Source: Natrarchaeobaculum sulfurireducens (GTDB taxonomy: Archaea; Halobacteriota; Halobacteria; Halobacteriales; Natrialbaceae). Taken from it: a stretch of 64,000 nucleotides of DNA. The notes beneath the pieces were generated by a model. That model did not search any database. It was not told the origin of the DNA and saw only the letters and a list, made by a program, of their open reading frames with translations. Where the stretch lies: positions 744,001 through 808,000 of the forward strand of contig NZ_CP024047.1 of assembly GCF_003430825.1 (NCBI RefSeq), given 5' to 3'. Shown here in pieces: positions 15,512 through 24,410 of the stretch. A program made the translations under genes and the position numbers. Each line of letters opens with the position of its first letter. The stretch's first letter is position 1.

Positions 15512-17488
15512 TCAGTCGTCGGCGGGCGTCGCGCCCGCGCCACCCTCTTCGGCCTGGGCCTTCGTCCAGGCGAGTTTGCCGCCGGCGGCGAGGATGTCGC
15601 GCTCGCGCTCGGAGGCGTCGAGCGTGGCGGTGAACTCCTCGTCGCCGTTGACGCGGACCGTAAACGCTTCCTGACCGCTCGTGACTGCCTCGTCGACGTC
15701 GTCGACGATCTCGATCTCGTCACCCTGATCGATGGCGTCGTAGGTGTCTTCGTCGATCGTCAGCGGGACGATGCCGAAATTGAAGAGGTTTGCACGGTGG
15801 ATCCGGGCGAAGCTCTGGGCGAGCACGGCCTCGATTCCCAGATACATCGGACACATCGCGGCGTGTTCGCGCGAGGAGCCCTGGCCGTAGTTCTCGCCGG
15901 CGACGAGGACGCCGCCGTCGGCCTCCTGGGCGCGCTCGGCGAACGTGTCGTCGACCCGAGAGAGGGTAAACTGCGAGAGCTTCTCGATGTTCGACCGGTA
16001 CATCAGGATGTCCTGGGTCGCGGGGATGATGTGGTCGGTCGTGATGTTGTCCTCCATCTTCAGGAGGGCGTCACCCGCGACGTCCGAGCCGAGTCCCTCA
16101 CGCAGCGGCACGTCGCCGATGTTCGGCCCTTTGACGAGCTCGTCGTCGACGGCTTCCTCGGGCGTGATCAGGTCGACCTTCGAGGCGTCGTACTCGTCTG
16201 GGAGTTCGATGCCGGGATCTTCTAACTCCTCGAGTTCATCTGCAAGGTCGCGTGGGTCGACGATCTCGCCTTTGATCGCGGCTGCGGCAGCGACCTCGGG
16301 CGAACAGAGGTAGACGTTGTCGTCTTCGATTCCCGACCGCCCCTCGAAGTTACGGTTGAACGTCCGAAGCGAGACGGAGTCGCTTGCGGGGACGTGGCCG
16401 ATACCGATACAGGCCCCACAGGTCGCCTCGGAGAAGTTGACGCCGGCGGCCATCATCTCGGCGACCCAGCCCTCGCGGGCGAGAATTTCGCTCGCTTGTT
16501 TCGAGCCGGGGGCGACGATCATCTCGGTCTTCTTGTCGACTTCGCGACCCTCGAGCATCTTCGCGGCCGGCAGGATGTCCTCGTAGGCGCCGTTGGTACA
16601 GGAGCCGACGATGACCTGCTCGACCGACTCGCCGGCGACCTCGTGGACCGGCACCACGTTGTCGGGCATCGAGGGCTGGGCGATCAGCGGCTCGAGGTCG
16701 GAGAGATCGACGACGATCTCGTCGTCGTACTCGGCGTCGTCGTCGGGCTGGAGTTCGACGTACTCCTCGGCGCGACCGACGCGCTCTAGGTAGTCTTTCG
16801 TCTGGTCGTCGGTGGGGAACAGCGACGAGGTCGCGCCGAGTTCGGTGCCCATGTTGGTGATCGTCATCCGCTCGGGCGCAGTGAGGCTCTCGACGCCGGG
16901 ACCGGTGTACTCCAAGATTTTGCCGACGCCACCTTTGACCGAAAGGCGCCGGAGCATCTCGAGGATGACGTCTTTAGCGGTGGCCCACTCGGGGAGTTCG
17001 CCCTCGAGGCGGACGTTGACGACCTCGGGCATCTCGATATAGTAGGGGGCACCGCCCATGGCGACGGTGACGTCGATGCCGCCGGCGCCGATGGCGAGCT
17101 GGCCGAGTCCGCCCGGGGTCGGCGTGTGGCTGTCGGAGCCAAGCAGTGTCTTGCCGGGAGCGGCGAAGTTCTCACGGTGGACGTTATGACAGATCCCGTT
17201 GCCAGGTCGAGAGAAGTGCGCGCCATACGTACCGGCGGCAGAACGAAGGAACCGGTGGTCGTCGGTGTTTTTGAAGTCGAACTGGTACGTCTGGTGGTCA
17301 CAGTACTGTGCGGCGATCTCAGTCTGGACCTCGTCCAGTCCCATCGCCTCGAACTGGAGCCAGACCATCGTCCCAGTCGTGTCCTGAGTGAGTACCTGGT
17401 CGATCTCGATCCCGATTTCCTCGCCGGTCTCGAGGTCGCCTTCGACGAGATGGTCGTCGAGGATTTTTTCGGTGAGCGTGTCTCCCAT
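15512..17488 (-). CDS. acnA: aconitate hydratase
   Basis: TCA-cycle enzyme interconverting citrate and isocitrate with a [4Fe-4S] cluster. It is 658 residues. Cluster ligands are C297 in VGSCTNG and C357/C360 in TCGACIGIGH. SDSHTPTPGGLG is near residue 118, and the C-terminal swivel domain holds GENYGQGSSREHAA. The length and domain order (large domain first, swivel last, about 470-658) match the archaeal/bacterial aconitase form close to isopropylmalate isomerase. A TATA-like box lies 31 bp upstream. Confidence 0.95.
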   Translation of the reverse strand: MGDTLTEKILDDHLVEGDLETGEEIGIEIDQVLTQDTTGTMVWLQFEAMGLDEVQTEIAAQYCDHQTYQFDFKNTDDHRFLRSAAGTYGAHFSRPGNGICHNVHRENFAAPGKTLLGSDSHTPTPGGLGQLAIGAGGIDVTVAMGGAPYYIEMPEVVNVRLEGELPEWATAKDVILEMLRRLSVKGGVGKILEYTGPGVESLTAPERMTITNMGTELGATSSLFPTDDQTKDYLERVGRAEEYVELQPDDDAEYDDEIVVDLSDLEPLIAQPSMPDNVVPVHEVAGESVEQVIVGSCTNGAYEDILPAAKMLEGREVDKKTEMIVAPGSKQASEILAREGWVAEMMAAGVNFSEATCGACIGIGHVPASDSVSLRTFNRNFEGRSGIEDDNVYLCSPEVAAAAAIKGEIVDPRDLADELEELEDPGIELPDEYDASKVDLITPEEAVDDELVKGPNIGDVPLREGLGSDVAGDALLKMEDNITTDHIIPATQDILMYRSNIEKLSQFTLSRVDDTFAERAQEADGGVLVAGENYGQGSSREHAAMCPMYLGIEAVLAQSFARIHRANLFNFGIVPLTIDEDTYDAIDQGDEIEIVDDVDEAVTSGQEAFTVRVNGDEEFTATLDASERERDILAAGGKLAWTKAQAEEGGAGATPADD

Positions 17489-17514
17489 AGCACACAGAAG
17501 TGGGCTTTCTGGAC

Positions 17515-17523
17515 TGATAAAAC
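17515..17523 (-). promoter_or_regulatory. TATA box of aconitase
   Basis: On the minus strand this reads gttttatca, centred 31 bp before the aconitase ATG. Confidence 0.5.
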
Positions 17524-17743
17524 CAGCGTCGGTTTCAATGGAGTGTCACTTCCAGCACCACGAATGGATCGGGGTTCACGGGCCGCTTGCGGACATACAC
17601 GATGTTTTCCTCAGAGGCCTGTGACCCTGAAATTCCGCGAGGGTGTCCCCCACACTCGTTCTGGCCGACAGTCCAACGCCCCGGAAGCATTTCTCGGCTG
17701 GGCTAAACGATACGCTTTTTTTTGCTGCCTATCGAGACGAGGT

Positions 17744-18226
17744 ATGTACCGTTCCGGCGCGTTCGTCGCCGAGTGTGTCTCGCCGACGACCGACGACCAG
17801 ATCCAGCCCAACGGGGTCGACCTCACCCTCGACATCGTCTTCGAGCAACTGGAACCCGGCCGGATCACTCGCGACGGAAAAGAGATCGGCGAACGGATCG
17901 CCCGGCCGCTCGAGGAACTCGAGCAGAAACACCCCGACACGTACTATCTGCCGAAAGGGGCCTACGTCGCCCGTTACGGCGAACGCATTCGCATTCCCGA
18001 GGGCCACGTCGGCTTCGTCTACCCGCGTTCGTCGCTGATGCGAAACTCCTGTATGCTCAACACGGCCGTCTGGGACGCTGGCTACGAAGGCCGCGGTGAG
18101 GGACTGCTTCAGGTCCACCACGACGTCGAGATCGAACGCGGCGCTCGAATCGCACAACTCGTCTTCGCGAAAGCGAACCACGAGGACGTCTACGATGGAA
18201 GCTACCAGGGCGAGAACCTCGAGTAA
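17744..18226 (+). CDS. dut: deoxyuridine 5'-triphosphate nucleotidohydrolase
   Basis: A 160-residue enzyme converting dUTP to dUMP and pyrophosphate, keeping uracil out of DNA and supplying thymidylate synthesis. It belongs to the dUTPase/dCTP deaminase superfamily: DDQIQPNGVDLTLD at the start, GHVGFVYPRSSLMRNSC, NTAVWDAGYEGRGEGLL with the catalytic Asp, and GARIAQLVF near the end. The archaeal Dut-like branch has this length and motif pattern; a dCTP deaminase activity cannot be fully excluded by eye. The start is the ATG followed by YRSGAFVAE. Confidence 0.85.
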   Translation: MYRSGAFVAECVSPTTDDQIQPNGVDLTLDIVFEQLEPGRITRDGKEIGERIARPLEELEQKHPDTYYLPKGAYVARYGERIRIPEGHVGFVYPRSSLMRNSCMLNTAVWDAGYEGRGEGLLQVHHDVEIERGARIAQLVFAKANHEDVYDGSYQGENLE

Positions 18227-18345
18227 TCGTCATTGCATCTCGGATATCCGTCATTGCGTCTCGAGTGATTGATGCCTTGAGGGCCTCGAGTGGCGGTGTC
18301 GAACTGCGGACGAAGATACTTGTTGTATGGAAGACAATTCCGTCT

Positions 18346-18660
18346 ATGGACGAGCAGGGACGCTGCGGTCAGTGTCGATCGCTGATTTCACAGGGCGTAG
18401 ATCGGTGTCCTGACTGTGGGTACGAGCCCGCTTCGCAGGGTCGGATCATTGGCCGGATCGTCGGCCTGCTCGCCGTCTTCACGCTGTGTGTGACGACGGG
18501 GGTGCTCGGGTATCTGTCGCTGTTGTCCCTGCAACAGGGGACCGTCGGCCAGGCGGGGCCGCTCGTCGCAGCGCTACTGGGACTCTGGATCGGTGCGGCA
18601 GTCGCGCTGGTGGCGATCTTCAGGGGTCGAACCCGAACGCCCACGAACGATGTGGTCTGA
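18346..18660 (+). CDS. zinc-ribbon membrane protein
   Basis: A 104-residue protein with an N-terminal zinc ribbon (CGQC at residues 7-10 and CPDC at 21-24) followed by two transmembrane helices (about 38-60 and 68-90). Such small ribbon-plus-membrane proteins are common in haloarchaea and of unknown role. The ATG at 18346 places the first cysteine pair seven residues in, as usual for this layout. Confidence 0.7.
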   Translation: MDEQGRCGQCRSLISQGVDRCPDCGYEPASQGRIIGRIVGLLAVFTLCVTTGVLGYLSLLSLQQGTVGQAGPLVAALLGLWIGAAVALVAIFRGRTRTPTNDVV

Positions 18661-18781
18661 GATGGACGTCGACGCCTGATCTGGACGCCGAAGCCGACGT
18701 CGATGGCTCCGACGACGGGCGCGGCTGGCCGCCTCACACATTGTTATCACACTCCGGTCGGTTAGTGGAAGACGAACCGCC

Positions 18782-19336
18782 ATGATGGCCACCACCCACG
18801 TGTTCGTCGGTCTCGCCGCGGTCGCCCCCGCTGCGTACGCCGCCCCAGACCTCGCAGGGCCGCTGGCCGTCGGCGCCGTTCTCGGTGGACTCGCACCTGA
18901 CGTCGACCTCGTCTTCGAGCATCGGCGCACCCTCCACTTCCCGGTGCTCGGATTCGTCGTGGCCGTCCCGGCTGTTGTCCTCGCGGTCCTCGTCCCCTCG
19001 AGTCTCGCCGTCGCGGCCGCCGCGTTCGCCGTTGCAGCCTGGTTACACGCCGTGACTGACGCCCTCGGCGGTGGGCCCGAGATGGACCCCTGGACCGATC
19101 GCAGCGAGCGTGCGGTCTACGATCACGTTCGTGGCCGCTGGATTCGTCCCCGGCGACTCGTTCGGTACGATGGCTCGCCCGAGGACGCCACGCTCGCCGT
19201 CTCGCTTGCGATTCCCGCACTGCTCGCGTTCGACGGCTGGATTACCGGCGTCGTCGTCGTCGGGCTCGTGATCTCGATCGGCTACGCAATCGTTCGACGG
19301 CGGCTGGTGGCCTGGCTTCCCGACTGGCTCGAGTGA
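18782..19336 (+). CDS. YdjM-type membrane-bound metal-dependent hydrolase
   Basis: A 184-residue polytopic membrane protein of the LexA-regulated/YdjM hydrolase family. Conserved polar residues sit within helices: THVFVGLA near the N-terminus, GGLAPDVDLVFEHRRTLHFP (about 39-58), and WLHAVTDALGG (about 87-97), which together form the presumed metal site. Family members are linked to lipid or membrane remodelling, but reactions are not established. The following gene starts at its stop. Confidence 0.75.
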   Translation: MMATTHVFVGLAAVAPAAYAAPDLAGPLAVGAVLGGLAPDVDLVFEHRRTLHFPVLGFVVAVPAVVLAVLVPSSLAVAAAAFAVAAWLHAVTDALGGGPEMDPWTDRSERAVYDHVRGRWIRPRRLVRYDGSPEDATLAVSLAIPALLAFDGWITGVVVVGLVISIGYAIVRRRLVAWLPDWLE

Positions 19337-19410
19337 CCGACCCCCTCTTGACCTTGCACCTGCCGGCTCGGAGTCGCAACGCTGATGGCATCGCCGTCCA
19401 AGCCACCGAT

Positions 19411-19875
19411 ATGGTCGATAGCTTCGTCGCGCAGACGACTCACCTGATCTTCGCCGCCATCTGGGCGGGTAGCGTCTTCTACGTGGCGTTCGTCGTGTTG
19501 CCGCTGGCCCGTGACGGCGCGTTCAACTCGACGAAACCGCTCGAGGGCATCGTCGGCAAACTCACGACGATTTCGCGGGTGAGCTCGGTCGTGTTGCTCC
19601 TGAGCGGCGGCCACCTCGCCGGAACGAGGTATACGGCCGAGGGGCTGTTCGGGACGATCAACGGCCAGCTCGTCCTCGTCATGGTCGCGCTCTGGCTCGC
19701 CCTGGCTGCGCTCGTCGAGATCGGCGGCAAGCGACTCGAGACTGGGTTGAACGGGAAGAAACTCCGCGAGCCCGCGAGCAACGCGCTCGGGCTGTATCGT
19801 CTCGCTGCCGTCGTCGCAGTCGCGTTGCTCGTCGTCTCGGGAGCGATCACCTCGGGGTTCGCCGCGGGGCTGTGA
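19411..19875 (+). CDS. CopD-like membrane protein
   Basis: A 154-residue protein with four predicted transmembrane helices. TTHLIFAAIWAGSVFYVAFV near the start resembles the HxxxAxxWxG motif of the CopD/YchJ-like copper-resistance and heme-exposing membrane domain. A further His occurs in GGHLAGTRYT. No CopC domain is attached, unlike the fusion at 48-50 kb. The start could also be the GTG at 19333, which overlaps the upstream stop, but the N-terminal extension is low-complexity and lacks support. Confidence 0.6.
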   Translation: MVDSFVAQTTHLIFAAIWAGSVFYVAFVVLPLARDGAFNSTKPLEGIVGKLTTISRVSSVVLLLSGGHLAGTRYTAEGLFGTINGQLVLVMVALWLALAALVEIGGKRLETGLNGKKLREPASNALGLYRLAAVVAVALLVVSGAITSGFAAGL

Positions 19876-19990
19876 TCGACCGGCGATCTCGTCACTGAAT
19901 CCACAAATCCGGCGGTTTTCTGCGGTCAACGGCCCGGATTCGGACGTTCTTGCGAAAGATACTTAGTCAGTTACTGTAACGTACACCACG

Positions 19991-20425
19991 ATGTTCAGGC
20001 GCAATGACCTGGCGCTGTCGCTGCTCGCGGTGGGGGCTGCTGCAGCCGCTGGCTACGTCCTCCAGTCGCGCCGGCAAACCGGGGGAAGCGCGCGGTCGAA
20101 AGCCGACGTCGGTGCGCGACTCGTCCGCTGGGACGAGGTCCCCAGCAGTGCACCGGTCGTCGATGCGACCTCTCGTCGCCTCTCGGAGATCCCCGGTGCC
20201 CGACGCGCGATCCAGCGCGCCGTTCGCAACGACGCCCGCGAGGAGTGGGAACACGTCACCCTTGAGCGCGACGGTGCCTGGTCGATCGTCGACGCCGTCC
20301 GTGACTCCCTGCCGTACTACGACGGTGACGACGGCGAGTACAACGGGGTCTACGTCCGCTACGGCGACCGGATCGTCGTCCTCGACGCCATCGGCTGGGC
20401 GCGACTCGAGGAGCCGCTGTACTGA
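19991..20425 (+). CDS. hypothetical secreted or membrane-anchored protein
   Basis: A 144-residue protein with one N-terminal hydrophobic helix (about 5-24, MFRRNDLALSLLAVGAAAAA), then a soluble domain ending VYVRYGDRIVVLDAIGWARL. The start ATG is just after an AT-rich promoter stretch (gatacttagtcagttactgt near 19957). I do not recognise the family. Confidence 0.6.
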   Translation: MFRRNDLALSLLAVGAAAAAGYVLQSRRQTGGSARSKADVGARLVRWDEVPSSAPVVDATSRRLSEIPGARRAIQRAVRNDAREEWEHVTLERDGAWSIVDAVRDSLPYYDGDDGEYNGVYVRYGDRIVVLDAIGWARLEEPLY

Positions 20426-20680
20426 TCTGCGCTCGCGGCCGCCGCGCGACCAGCGACCGCCGCGATCAGCGTCCGCGCGACCCTGTTTCCCACCCCAGGG
20501 TGCTGAATGTCAGCGGATATCGATCCGACTGGGGGTCGAAAAGACCGCATTCGGACCATCGATTACGCCGTCGGCTGGTGAAATTAGCCGTGGTTAGACT
20601 ACATCCGGATACCAGTTCGACGTCGAGAGGATACACGCATAGGGATATTTTTTATCGCAGTCCACATAATATCCGGCTCG

Positions 20681-21079
20681 ATGGGAGAGAAACCAGGCAG
20701 ATTCAAACCCGACAAAATTGAGACCCTCTTCGTACTCATCGGTGCGGTTTTACTTTTCCTCACTGCATTCCAGAGCCTCGACGACCCGGTCAGCAGACAG
20801 GGGATCGCGTTGATAGTCGGGACGTTCGGCGTGTTCCTCTTGTTCGTGTGGGGGATGTATGCCCTCCGTATAAACCCGTTGACGGCACCCGACCTGTGGC
20901 TCGGAGTGAGTCTTCTTCTCATCCTCGGTATCGTCGTTGGGGCAGTCGTATACGCCACTTGGCCGGTTGATCGGGAATTCGTCACCGGTTTTGGTCTGCT
21001 CGCCGTAATAGGTGTCGTCGTCGCGCTGGTTTACATCGTTCGTGCCATGCTGAATCGTCATCGCGAAAGTGAGACGTAA
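20681..21079 (+). CDS. four-helix membrane protein near the halocin-like gene
   Basis: A 132-residue protein with four hydrophobic helices (about 14-32, 42-63, 72-93, 102-123) and charged termini. The codon use is less GC-biased than in flanking core genes. It faces the cysteine-rich gene at 21235-22293 tail to tail. Small membrane proteins beside bacteriocin genes often give immunity, so that is a hypothesis; nothing in its own sequence proves it. Confidence 0.6.
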   Translation: MGEKPGRFKPDKIETLFVLIGAVLLFLTAFQSLDDPVSRQGIALIVGTFGVFLLFVWGMYALRINPLTAPDLWLGVSLLLILGIVVGAVVYATWPVDREFVTGFGLLAVIGVVVALVYIVRAMLNRHRESET

Positions 21080-21234
21080 TTCCGTTCGATTGAAAATGGT
21101 GACCTCCGTTGGTACCCTTGTACGAATTAGTCCCCTCCGAACAGTCGAGGAGCAAACACCGGGATCGTCCGAACGACTTCCGGTCCGGTTCGTCCGGGAA
21201 CGGATCTTCGAGAAATCGGAAGAGGGTGGCTCCA

Positions 21235-22293
21235 CTACAGGGGGAACGACGGGGTGTCCCTGATCTCGTCCAGAACCCATCGAAGCGCGTTGGTATCCAT
21301 CGTATCAGGCTCTTCACCCTCGTACAGACAAACGAGGCAGGCGAGACAATCGACCTGTGATTCAGTGTCGTTACAGAAGAGGAAGAAACAAGCGACACAC
21401 AAGATCGCACCGACACCTGACGCACCGGACGAGCAGAGGGGAACACAACTCCGACAGGCACCGACCACATTAACGATGTACCAGACGCAGTCCGGGCAAG
21501 TGGTATTACACTCGACACCGAGGTAGTCGAGCGTTTCACTAGCGAACGTCCCAACGATCCAATCCGCTACGACGTCCCTAAGAACGTCTCTCGGATCTCT
21601 GATCGGACCAAATACTTGGGTACCAACCTCTGAGACTTCGAGCTCGGACGCAGACAACGAACTCACGTCAGTAGTCACGTCCGCCAATTCCTGTTCGCGA
21701 GGATCGAACTCGCCTACTTCAACGACGAACTCGTGCATTTCCGGATCATTGCCGTCCGAATCACTTACGCTCGCGCTCACGTGGAATCCGTCGAGATGCG
21801 TCTTCGCTTCGACGTTAGCGCCGCTGATCTCACCGTCAAGATCAAGAACGGATAGAACGTGTTCTCGTTCATCTGGGGTAGCGTTCCGGCTGAACACAAC
21901 GTCCGATCCGCTCACGCCGAGAGCCGCGTTCTCTGCTTCAGCTTTTGAGTATCCAGAAGGCGCTTTGGAGGTGTCTGAATCAAACAAAAAGAGCGCGCCA
22001 ATCTCGTCATCGTGACCCATGGCAACAAGTGTCCCATAGTTTCGGATCGGTATTCTCCACGCCACGAGTTCGCCGTTCGTGACTTCTCCGTCGTCGTCGA
22101 CATGACGCTTTTCAATCCGATCTGGTCCTGGAAGCGACTCAACTCCAAGTTCGTCGAGGATTTTTTCGACTACGGGGGCGCTCTCGAGACGCTGTACATC
22201 GTCACGAGTCGCGTCGGTCGCGCTCACAGTACCGAGTAGCACGTTTAGGCCAACACTGGCACCAATAGCGCTGGCACCGGTTTGTCGAAGCAT
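21235..22293 (-). CDS. halocin C8-like cysteine-rich precursor
   Basis: A 352-residue protein. Residues 1-25 look like the hydrophobic part of an export signal. A soluble acidic domain follows (about 30-255). A C-terminal block has 12 cysteines (C262, 266, 269, 280, 283, 287, 299, 302, 307, 316, 319, 322) embedded in small and hydrophobic residues. That architecture, immunity-like N-terminal part plus Cys-rich C-terminal peptide, is that of ProC8, the precursor of halocin C8, and of related haloarchaeal proteins. No strict sequence match to HalC8 can be claimed by eye. The Tat arginines lie just upstream but in a shifted frame (see the finding at 22294-22318). Confidence 0.6.
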   Translation of the reverse strand: MLRQTGASAIGASVGLNVLLGTVSATDATRDDVQRLESAPVVEKILDELGVESLPGPDRIEKRHVDDDGEVTNGELVAWRIPIRNYGTLVAMGHDDEIGALFLFDSDTSKAPSGYSKAEAENAALGVSGSDVVFSRNATPDEREHVLSVLDLDGEISGANVEAKTHLDGFHVSASVSDSDGNDPEMHEFVVEVGEFDPREQELADVTTDVSSLSASELEVSEVGTQVFGPIRDPRDVLRDVVADWIVGTFASETLDYLGVECNTTCPDCVWYIVNVVGACRSCVPLCSSGASGVGAILCVACFFLFCNDTESQVDCLACLVCLYEGEEPDTMDTNALRWVLDEIRDTPSFPL

Positions 22294-22506
22294 CGATCGC
22301 CTATTTTTCTCTTCTCACCAATCTGGTCTTTGGACATTAGTATACGCAATATAATAGATCCATAAATAATTCTCTGAATTCTTCTAATCAGAATCTATAA
22401 ATAATTGTCTCGTTGAACGGATTCTGAGTTGCGGCTATAAAGGCTCATAGACTGGTTCTATGCTCGAGATTCTGAATCTGAGGACAATCTCACGGAACTG
22501 TCTATA

Positions 22507-22728
22507 TCAGCCCAGTGGTCGCACGGGATCGCCTAGCGAGCGCTTCTTTGTTGAGTTCGAAATTTCCGTCATCCAGCGATCAGAATACCCTTTTTGTACG
22601 GGTGAGCACGTTCTGTCCTTGCGTGAGTGACCGTGATCCACGCTGTAAGATGAGTGGTTCGACACCGAGTTCGGAGAACTAGTATTTCGTGATCTAGTCC
22701 ATACTAAGCTCGATTTACTCGACTTCAT
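22507..22728 (-). pseudogene. decayed transposase C-terminal fragment
   Basis: The segment reads SRKDRTCSPVQKGYSDRWMT followed by EISNSTKKRSLGDPVRPLG, which resembles the last third of haloarchaeal DDE transposases, where a GYNDRW..E..FSTIKR..GD.VRARTW pattern surrounds the catalytic Glu. The frame is broken on both sides and no terminal repeats were found. It lies in a 581-bp AT-rich gene-free stretch (22294-22874) upstream of the halocin-like gene; I saw no other feature in that stretch. Confidence 0.4.
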
Positions 22729-22874
22729 CCTTCTAACCCGTGATATCTGCCGATTAGATCACTGTTCAACAGCGCAGCTCAGGCTGATTCGATGGCCCGT
22801 AGAGAGCGAACACCACGCTCGCGGGCGGCCACGAAATCACAACCACTACCACCCACGCCCGCGGAGTGGCCGCC

Positions 22875-23774
22875 ATGCAACTGGGCGTAATCGGACTCGG
22901 ACGCATGGGACAGATCGTCGTCGACCGCGTACTCGAGGCGGGCCACGACGTCGTCGCGTTCGACCTCGACGCGGAAGCGGTCGCGACGGCGGCCGACGCC
23001 GGTGCGGAACCTGCAGACTCGCTCGACGACCTCCTCGACCGACTCGGTGAGGAGAAACGCATCTGGCTGATGGTCCCCGCAGGCGAGGCGGTCGACGTCA
23101 CCCTAGACGAACTCGAGCCCCACCTCGATTCGGACGACGTCGTCGTCGACGGCGGCAACTCCTACTTCGAAGACTCCGTGCGACGCGCCGAGGCGTGTCC
23201 CGCGGCCTACCTCGACTGCGGAACCTCGGGCGGGCCCGCGGGTGCCGAACTCGGCTTCTCGCTCATGATCGGCGGTCCCGAGTGGGCCTACGAGGAGTGC
23301 GAGCCGGTGTTCGACGCCGTCGCAACGGGACCCGACGGTCACGAGCGGATGGGGGCCGCCGGCTCGGGTCACTACGTCAAGATGGTCCACAACGGCGTCG
23401 AGTACGCGCTGATGCAGACCTACGGCGAGGGCTTCGAGTTGCTCCACGAGGGTCGGTACGATCTCGATCTAGAGGCCGTCGCCTCGGTCTGGAACAACGG
23501 TGCCGTCATCCGGTCGTGGCTGCTCGAACTCTGTGAGGAGGCGTTCCGCGAGGAGGGGTCCGACCTCGGCGACGTCGCCGACCGGATCGAGGGCGGTTCG
23601 ACGGGGACGTGGACCGTCCAGGAAGGGCTCGAACAAGAGGTCCCTTTGCCGCTGATCTACACCGCCCTCGGCGAACGGTTCGGCTCCCGAGCCGACGACG
23701 GCCGTTTTTCCCGTCGGCTGGCCAACCGACTGCGCTACGGCTTCGGCCGACACGAAGTGCAACGACGCGACTAG
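22875..23774 (+). CDS. gnd: 6-phosphogluconate dehydrogenase, decarboxylating (short YqeC/GntZ-type)
   Basis: A 299-residue enzyme that oxidises and decarboxylates 6-phosphogluconate to ribulose-5-phosphate. The Rossmann start is MQLGVIGLGRMGQIVVDRVL. VDGGNSYFEDSVRR (about 93-106) and CGTSGGPAGAELGFSLMIGG (about 117-136) bind substrate, and GHYVKMVHNGVEYALMQ (about 171-187) contains the catalytic Lys. The short length matches the prokaryotic form lacking the duplicated C-terminal helix domain. In haloarchaea it provides oxidative pentose synthesis. The ATG at 22875 begins exactly at the Rossmann strand. Its stop overlaps the stop of the opposite gene. Confidence 0.93.
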   Translation: MQLGVIGLGRMGQIVVDRVLEAGHDVVAFDLDAEAVATAADAGAEPADSLDDLLDRLGEEKRIWLMVPAGEAVDVTLDELEPHLDSDDVVVDGGNSYFEDSVRRAEACPAAYLDCGTSGGPAGAELGFSLMIGGPEWAYEECEPVFDAVATGPDGHERMGAAGSGHYVKMVHNGVEYALMQTYGEGFELLHEGRYDLDLEAVASVWNNGAVIRSWLLELCEEAFREEGSDLGDVADRIEGGSTGTWTVQEGLEQEVPLPLIYTALGERFGSRADDGRFSRRLANRLRYGFGRHEVQRRD

Positions 23775-24304
23775 CCCGTCGACCGAACCCACGTTGCGAG
23801 CCGGTCAGGGAGTTCGTCTCGCGTTTCGGGCTCGACCGCAACGATCTCGACGTCCTCTCGCTCTCGAACGCCGTAGAGGAACTCACCTCGAGAGCCGGTC
23901 GCGATCGCCGCGAGCACCGGCGTCTCCGACTCGAGTGCACGCAGGGTTACTTCGACGAACCGCTCGCTCTCGAGTTGCATCGGGGCGACCTCGTCGATCA
24001 CGATGCAGTCGGCTCGAGTCAGCGCGGGCGGTATAACGTCGCTGACGACCCGATCGATCACCGGGACGTCGACCCCGTATTTGCCGACCCTGGGGCCGTC
24101 GACGTCGACGTGCGCCATCGTCGCCCGCCGTCGCCCGCCGAGGTCGGTGATCTCGAACCCGACGCGTTCGCCTTCGACGCGAATCTCGGGGCAGACCACT
24201 CCCCCGACCGTCAGGTCGTCTTCACGAAGGCGATCGACGGCTCGCTCGAGGGTGGTCGTCTTGCCGCTCCGTGGGGGGCCTGTAACGAGTGCGTTCCCTG
24301 ACAC
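23771..24304 (-). CDS. THEP1-type nucleoside-triphosphatase
   Basis: A 177-residue P-loop NTPase of the THEP1/NTPase_1 family. The Walker A is TGPPRSGKTTT at residues 8-18, the Walker B is CIVIDEVAPMQL near 105, and FEITDLGGRR and HVDVDGPRVGKYGVDV are typical of the family. Archaeal homologues hydrolyse ATP, GTP and other NTPs; the physiological role is not settled. The GTG start puts the P-loop at the very N-terminus as in homologues; an ATG at 24412 would add 36 low-quality residues and overlap the neighbour. Confidence 0.85.
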   Translation of the reverse strand: MSGNALVTGPPRSGKTTTLERAVDRLREDDLTVGGVVCPEIRVEGERVGFEITDLGGRRRATMAHVDVDGPRVGKYGVDVPVIDRVVSDVIPPALTRADCIVIDEVAPMQLESERFVEVTLRALESETPVLAAIATGSRGEFLYGVREREDVEIVAVEPETRDELPDRLATWVRSTG

Positions 24305-24381
24305 GGCGTGGAATTCGAGAGACGAACCAGTCAACGCTCCGATCTGACTCGAGAGTAAGCCCGCGATGTACGCACCAGACG

Positions 24382-24389
24382 TTTTATAT
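24382..24389 (+). promoter_or_regulatory. TATA box of the amidohydrolase lipoprotein gene
   Basis: The sequence ttttatat is centred about 26 bp before the ATG at 24411. It supports that start over an in-frame upstream ATG at 24366. Confidence 0.5.
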
Positions 24390-24410
24390 GGACGTGTTGA
24401 ATCCGCGGCC

